Source: Verrucomicrobiota bacterium
Lineage (GTDB): Bacteria; Verrucomicrobiota; Verrucomicrobiia; Limisphaerales; UBA1319
Reading direction: 5' to 3'
Assembly (NCBI GenBank): GCA_022711435.1
Contig: JAKLFB010000003.1
Coordinates: forward strand, 124,001-188,000
DNA length: 64,000 nucleotides
The notes below the pieces were generated by a model that did not search any database, was not told the origin of the DNA, and saw only the letters and a program-made list of their open reading frames with translations. The number at the start of each line of letters is the position of its first letter. Positions within the stretch are counted from its first letter, which is position 1. Of this stretch, positions 59,956 through 64,000 are shown piece by piece. The translations under genes were made by a program, and so were the position numbers.

Positions 59956-62109
59956 CTATGGCCCAGGGCTGATCGGATCGGGAATTGGGCTTTGTGGAGC
60001 CGGCCCGGGCGTCAAAGCCCGGAGCTGTTCGGCGAGCCGGGCGGGATCGGAAGCCGGCTCCCGGCAGGTGTGGCCAGCGCAGAGATAAGCGGCGGGCTGT
60101 CCATCGCGCTCCGGGAGGCTGCAGGCGAACGGATCGACCGGCCCGGAAACGCCCAGCACGACTCGCCGGCCCGCATACACGCTGTGAGCCGCCTCGATGA
60201 GAGCGCGCGTGGCGGGATGGCCGGCCGGGCCGGCGATCACGACGCGGACCGGTTCCTCCATCGAGAAGTGAGCGGCCAGGAGGAGGTGCGGGGCGGATTG
60301 CGGGTTCTGGCGGAGTCGCGGGGCGAAGAGATGGAGGGTTTTGCCGGCGGCATCGGTGAAATCGGTGCGGCCGGCGATGGCGCCCAGGCGAAGCAGCGCC
60401 AGCGCGGCAAGGGCATTGCCGGAAGGCTCGGCGCCGTCGTAGTCTTCCTTCACGGGGAGAATCAGATCGGGGGTATCGAGCGGGCTTTGCCAAAAGCCGC
60501 CGCGATCGGGGTCGTAGAACCGGTCGATCATGCGCTGGGCGAGGGCCAGGGCGAACTCGAGCGCGCCGGGATCCAGGGAAGCTTCGTAGAGGCTGACGGT
60601 GCCATCGAGGACGGCGGCATAGCCGGAGAGGAGCTCGGTCTGGTCGCGCTCGCCATCGCACCAGCGGTGGTAGAGTTTGGAGGAGGAGCGATCCCAGAGG
60701 TGAAACTGGATGAAGGCGAGATTCCGCCGCGCGGCGTCCAGGCAGTGGGGATCGGGAAGGACGGCGGAGGCGCGGGCCAGCGCGCCCAGCATCAGCCCGT
60801 TCCACGAGGCCAGGATCTTGTCGTCGCGGAGGGGCCGGATGCGGCGGCCGCGGGCGGCGAGGAGACAGGCGCGGATCTCGACGAGGGTTGAGGCCTCCTC
60901 AGGAGAGAGGCGGGGGTCGGCGATGCGGAGGACATTCAGGTGGAGGAGCGGCTGGGGATCGCTGTGATCGACGAAGTTGCCCTTCGGGGTGACGCCAAAG
61001 TATCGGATGGCGACCGCGCGCTGGTCGGGCGACAGCAGGGATTCGATCTCCTCGAGCGTCCAGCAGTAGAACTTGCCTTCCTTGCCTTCGCTGTCGGCGT
61101 CTTCGGCGGAGAAGAAGCCGCCATCGGGATGGCTCAGGTCGCGAAGGACATAGGCGATCGTCTCGCGGGCGATTTCGGCGAAACGCGGGATGCGGGCGGC
61201 GAGGAAGGCGTCCAGGTAGAGATTGGCGAGCTGGGCGTTGTCGTAGAGCATCTTCTCGAAATGGGGCACCTCCCATCGCGGATCGACGGCGTAGCGGGCG
61301 AATCCGCCGCCGAGCTGATCATAGATGCCGCCGGCGGCCATTGCCTCGCAGGTGGAGCGGACCATTTGGATCGCCTCGGCATCGCGATGGGCGTGGCCAT
61401 AGGCCAGGAGGAAAAGGGGCGTCGAGGGACGCGGGAATTTCGGGATGCGTCCGAAGCCGCCGTGCTGGGGGTCGAACTCCTTCTTGAGCTGGCCGGCCCC
61501 CAGGCGGATGAGGTCGGCAGACAGACCGGCGCCGCTGGCGGGGCTGGGTTGCAGGGCGCGCGCCAGGTGCTGATGGAACTCGGCGGCGGACCGTTCGATC
61601 TCGGCTCGGCGGCGATGCCAGGCCGACTGGACTTGCTGGAGGAGGTCGAGAAAGCCGGGCAGGCCGGATCGGCTGATGGGCGGGAAATAGGTGCCGCCAT
61701 AGAAAGGCTTGAGGCTGGGCGTCAGGAACACCGAGAGGGGCCAGCCGCCCTGGCCCGCCATGGCTTGAACCGCGGTCATGTAGATTCGGTCCACGTCGGG
61801 CCGCTCCTCGCGATCGACCTTGATGCTCACGAAGTGGCGGTTGAGGAAATCGGCGACCTCCTCGTCCTCGAACGACTCGCGCTCCATGACGTGGCACCAG
61901 TGGCAGGTCGAATAGCCGATGCTCAGGAAGATCGGTTTGTTCTCGCGCTGGGCATGCTCGAACGCAAGAGCGCCCCACGGATGCCAATCCACCGGATTAT
62001 GCGCGTGCTGCTGCAGGTAGGGAGATTTCTCTCGGATCAACCGGTTGGCATGGTGGGGCGGCGAGTCCGACGCGGGCAAAGCAGACGCTGGTTGGATGGG
62101 GTCGGTCAT
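59956..62109 (-). CDS. DUF255 thioredoxin-fold protein (YyaL/SSP411-like)
   Basis: The 717-residue cytoplasmic protein has the N-terminal DUF255 thioredoxin-like domain: [21 protein letters not shown], then [20 protein letters not shown] with the CxxC pair, then [13 protein letters not shown]. An (alpha/alpha)6-barrel follows, similar to N-acylglucosamine 2-epimerases ([50 protein letters not shown]). The full-length architecture of the family is intact. Its molecular function is poorly known. Convergent with the GH172 gene, with only 20 bases between them, and divergent from the molybdopterin hydroxylase genes. Confidence 0.92.
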   Translation of the reverse strand: MTDPIQPASALPASDSPPHHANRLIREKSPYLQQHAHNPVDWHPWGALAFEHAQRENKPIFLSIGYSTCHWCHVMERESFEDEEVADFLNRHFVSIKVDREERPDVDRIYMTAVQAMAGQGGWPLSVFLTPSLKPFYGGTYFPPISRSGLPGFLDLLQQVQSAWHRRRAEIERSAAEFHQHLARALQPSPASGAGLSADLIRLGAGQLKKEFDPQHGGFGRIPKFPRPSTPLFLLAYGHAHRDAEAIQMVRSTCEAMAAGGIYDQLGGGFARYAVDPRWEVPHFEKMLYDNAQLANLYLDAFLAARIPRFAEIARETIAYVLRDLSHPDGGFFSAEDADSEGKEGKFYCWTLEEIESLLSPDQRAVAIRYFGVTPKGNFVDHSDPQPLLHLNVLRIADPRLSPEEASTLVEIRACLLAARGRRIRPLRDDKILASWNGLMLGALARASAVLPDPHCLDAARRNLAFIQFHLWDRSSSKLYHRWCDGERDQTELLSGYAAVLDGTVSLYEASLDPGALEFALALAQRMIDRFYDPDRGGFWQSPLDTPDLILPVKEDYDGAEPSGNALAALALLRLGAIAGRTDFTDAAGKTLHLFAPRLRQNPQSAPHLLLAAHFSMEEPVRVVIAGPAGHPATRALIEAAHSVYAGRRVVLGVSGPVDPFACSLPERDGQPAAYLCAGHTCREPASDPARLAEQLRALTPGPAPQSPIPDPISPGP

Positions 62110-62262
62110 GACTCGATGAGTTGAGGCGCGGATGCGATCGGCGCCGCCTCACCACCATACGCGCCTCCAGGGATGGGGCAAGGGAATATCGAGCGCTGGC
62201 ATCGCTGGAATTGGTGTGACAAAGGAGGGAAAGAGGGGCAGAATGGCAGCGTCCCGAGACCT

Positions 62263-62739
62263 ATGGAAAAGACGATCGCCTTGACGGTCAACGGCCGGCT
62301 GCAGACGGTGACGACCGATCCGGCCCGGCCTTTGCTCGAAGTATTGCGGGAGGACCTGGGGCTGACGGGCGCCAAGCTTGGCTGCGGGGAAGGCCAGTGC
62401 GGGGCGTGCACGGTCCTGGTCGGGAGCCGGGCGGTGGCCTCCTGCATCACGCCGGTCGGCGACCTCGAGGGGCGATCCATCCGAACGATCGAAGGGCTTG
62501 CCCCGAGCCAGACGCTCCATCCGGTTCAGCAGGCATTTCTCGATGAGAAGGGTTTTCAATGCGGATACTGCACGCCGGGGATGATTCTGGCGACGGTGGC
62601 TCTGCTGGAGGCGCAGCCCAATCCCAGCGATGCGCAGATTCGCGCCCGGCTCGAGGGGCATCTCTGCCGGTGCTGCGGATTTCCCAACATACTGCGATCG
62701 GTGCGCCGGGCGGTTCGAGCGGGAGGGGCCACTCCATGA
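62263..62739 (+). CDS. (2Fe-2S)-binding subunit of a molybdopterin hydroxylase
   Basis: The 158-residue protein is the small iron-sulfur subunit of a xanthine dehydrogenase/isoquinoline 1-oxidoreductase-type enzyme. The N-terminal plant ferredoxin cluster uses CGEGQCGACTVLV and a later cysteine in VASCITP. The second all-helical cluster uses FQCGYCTPGM and LCRCCGFPNI. It passes electrons from the molybdenum cofactor. In the second cluster site CRCCGFP differs slightly from the usual CRCTGY. Start ATG 62263 (a longer frame begins at 62173). The stop overlaps the large subunit as ATGA. Confidence 0.9.
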   Translation: MEKTIALTVNGRLQTVTTDPARPLLEVLREDLGLTGAKLGCGEGQCGACTVLVGSRAVASCITPVGDLEGRSIRTIEGLAPSQTLHPVQQAFLDEKGFQCGYCTPGMILATVALLEAQPNPSDAQIRARLEGHLCRCCGFPNILRSVRRAVRAGGATP

Positions 62740-64000
62740 AGATCGATCCCGATCGAGGCGAGCCGGAAGAGGTTGCCGGCGCCGAGTCCGTGGAGGTGGG
62801 CGCCTCGGTGATGCGGGGCGGGATGAGCAGGCGGCGGTTCAGCCAGGTGCTCGGGGCGGGGCTGCTGGTGACCGTGAGATGGGATGGAACAGCCGCGCAA
62901 TCCGGCCAATCCCGGAGCGGCCGCGGCTCGCCAAGGGTCGCCGCCCGGATTCATATCGGCCAGGACGGCGCCATCACTGTGATGTCGGGCAAGGTGGAGA
63001 TGGGGCAGGGCGCTCGGGCCGAGCTGTCGCAGGCCGCAGCCGAGGAGTTGCGGGTGCCAGCCGGCCGCATCCAAATGGTCATGGCCGACACCAGGCTCAC
63101 GCCGGATGACGGAATCACGGCGGGCAGCCGGACGACGCCGTCGACGGTGCCGGCGGTGCGGCAAGGGGCGGCTGCGGCTCGGCGGATCCTGGAGCGGCTG
63201 GCCGCTCGGCGATGGCAGGTTGCCCCGGCCGCCGTCCGCGCGCGCGACGGGGAAATCGTCGAAGAGGCGACCGGCCGAAGGCTCAGCTACGCGGTCCTGG
63301 CGGGAGAAGGCGATTTCGCCGTGGCATTCGACGAGGCGATACCCGCCAACGTCGAGGTGACGCCGGTTCGGGAGTGGAAGGTGCTGGGGACATCGGTCGG
63401 GCGCCCCAACGGCCGCGATTTGATCACGGGCGCGCATCGGTTCCCGTCGGACTTGACCCGGCCGGGGATGCTCTATGGAAAGGTGTTGCGGGCTCCATCG
63501 TATGGCGCGCGGCTGGGATCGGTGGACTTGACGATGGCTCAGGCGATGCCCGGGGTCGTGGCGGTGAGGGACGGGTCGTTCGTGGGAGTGGCGGCGCCAA
63601 CGAAACAGCGATCGCGCGAGGCGTTGGCGGCCATCGAGCGAACGGCCGAGTGGGCGCCGGCGCCGCATCCTTCGAGCGACGATGTCTACGACTATCTTCG
63701 CCGGCGCGCCTCGGGGGGTGTGCCAGCGAATCCGTTTGCGGCGGACCTCGATGCAGGGGCGTCCCTGCTCCGGCAGACTTACCGGACCGCGTATGTTCAA
63801 CATGCGCCGCTGGAGACGCGCGCGGCCCTGGCGGAGTGGGAGGGCGATCGGCTGACGGTATGGGCGGGAACCCAGAATCCTTTTGGCTACCACAGCGAGC
63901 TGGCGCGGGCTCTGGGCCTAACCAGCGACCGGGTCCGGGTCGTCGTGCCGGATTTTGGGAGTGGATTTGGGGGCAAACACACGGGGGAAGCGGCGATCGA
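62736..64000 (+). CDS. Molybdopterin-binding large subunit of an aldehyde/xanthine-type hydroxylase, 3' end cut by window
   Basis: Open from ATG 62736 to the window end, at least 421 residues. The N-terminus has a twin-arginine signal (GGMSRRRFSQVLGAGLLV), which points to the periplasmic isoquinoline 1-oxidoreductase beta/aldehyde dehydrogenase branch. Characteristic molybdopterin segments follow: VMSGKVEMGQGARAELSQ, DDGITAGSRTTPSTVPAVRQ, AGTQNPFGYHSELARALGL and PDFGSGFGGKHTGEAAI, where the GxGFGGKH loop contacts the cofactor. The ATGA overlap with the iron-sulfur subunit shows a two-gene operon. The electron acceptor is unknown. Confidence 0.88.
   Translation, partial: MKIDPDRGEPEEVAGAESVEVGASVMRGGMSRRRFSQVLGAGLLVTVRWDGTAAQSGQSRSGRGSPRVAARIHIGQDGAITVMSGKVEMGQGARAELSQAAAEELRVPAGRIQMVMADTRLTPDDGITAGSRTTPSTVPAVRQGAAAARRILERLAARRWQVAPAAVRARDGEIVEEATGRRLSYAVLAGEGDFAVAFDEAIPANVEVTPVREWKVLGTSVGRPNGRDLITGAHRFPSDLTRPGMLYGKVLRAPSYGARLGSVDLTMAQAMPGVVAVRDGSFVGVAAPTKQRSREALAAIERTAEWAPAPHPSSDDVYDYLRRRASGGVPANPFAADLDAGASLLRQTYRTAYVQHAPLETRAALAEWEGDRLTVWAGTQNPFGYHSELARALGLTSDRVRVVVPDFGSGFGGKHTGEAAI

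Overview
The window is 64 kb of GC-rich bacterial DNA that reads like a member of the Verrucomicrobiota, most likely the Limisphaerales/Pedosphaera side, with Lentisphaerota or Planctomycetota as less likely alternatives. The basis is a pseudopilin with the [16 protein letters not shown] segment followed by LLPALSKAK, a PEP-CTERM protein, several Tat-exported Gfo/Idh/MocA oxidoreductases, sulfatase, DUF6807, GH172 and GH106 genes, and many secreted multidomain proteins. No rRNA, tRNA, CRISPR array, phage or replication origin was recognised. Both ends cut through genes.

Layout. 1-11.6 kb: an unrecognised partial gene, a PPK2-type polyphosphate kinase, then a run of sugar-related genes (TIM-barrel isomerase/epimerase, two exported Gfo/Idh/MocA proteins, an NPCBM-containing glycosidase-like protein) and a HEAT-repeat protein. 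11.9-14.5 kb: an ECF sigma factor, a short anti-sigma-like membrane protein and a bactofilin-like/RDD membrane protein, ending in a terminator. 14.6-16.8 kb (minus): a sodium:solute symporter with its small accessory protein. 16.9-23.1 kb: an alpha/beta hydrolase, two amidohydrolase-type proteins and a large secreted metzincin protease, the last three joined by ATGA overlaps. 23.1-34.2 kb is the disturbed part: a Gfo/Idh/MocA pseudogene with a large internal deletion, a sulfatase/PL10-like fusion, a YWTD propeller protein, a class C beta-lactamase-fold hydrolase, a tightly overlapped minus-strand operon (HIBADH-type dehydrogenase, MFS carrier, DUF6807 protein), a PIN-domain fragment, a broken RAYT transposase fragment, and three insertions of one small inverted-repeat element.

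34.2-43.4 kb is a coherent catabolic block: a GH106-type alpha-L-rhamnosidase, a sialidase-fold protein, an anion:cation-symporter-family MFS carrier, an HpcH/HpaI aldolase of the 2-keto-3-deoxy-L-rhamnonate type and a 2-hydroxyacid dehydrogenase. Together they suggest release, import and cleavage of a deoxy-sugar acid. 43.5-47.4 kb: a nucleoside-hydrolase-like protein, the C-terminal half of a Fur-family regulator overlapping a di-heme cytochrome c peroxidase, an exported metallophosphoesterase and a monoheme cytochrome c. 47.7-56.7 kb: another Gfo/Idh/MocA protein, a discoidin-domain protein, a TIGR03663-type membrane glycosyltransferase, an exported methyltransferase, a PEP-CTERM protein, a large secreted protein and a pseudopilin. 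56.7-57.0 kb holds a striking array of five perfect hairpins. 57.0-64 kb: a papain-like protease, a GH172/DUF2961 protein, a DUF255 thioredoxin-fold protein and the two subunits of a molybdopterin hydroxylase, the second cut by the window end.

The most notable novelty candidate is the small mobile element (26919-27191 and 30156-30423): 30-bp terminal inverted repeats, TTA/TAA target duplications, and one insertion whose removal restores the reading frame of a transposase gene. A third site (33957-33977) keeps only the two ends joined together. Starts were chosen by hand from Shine-Dalgarno spacing, overlaps and signal peptides. Functions are family-level assignments made by eye, without database searches.
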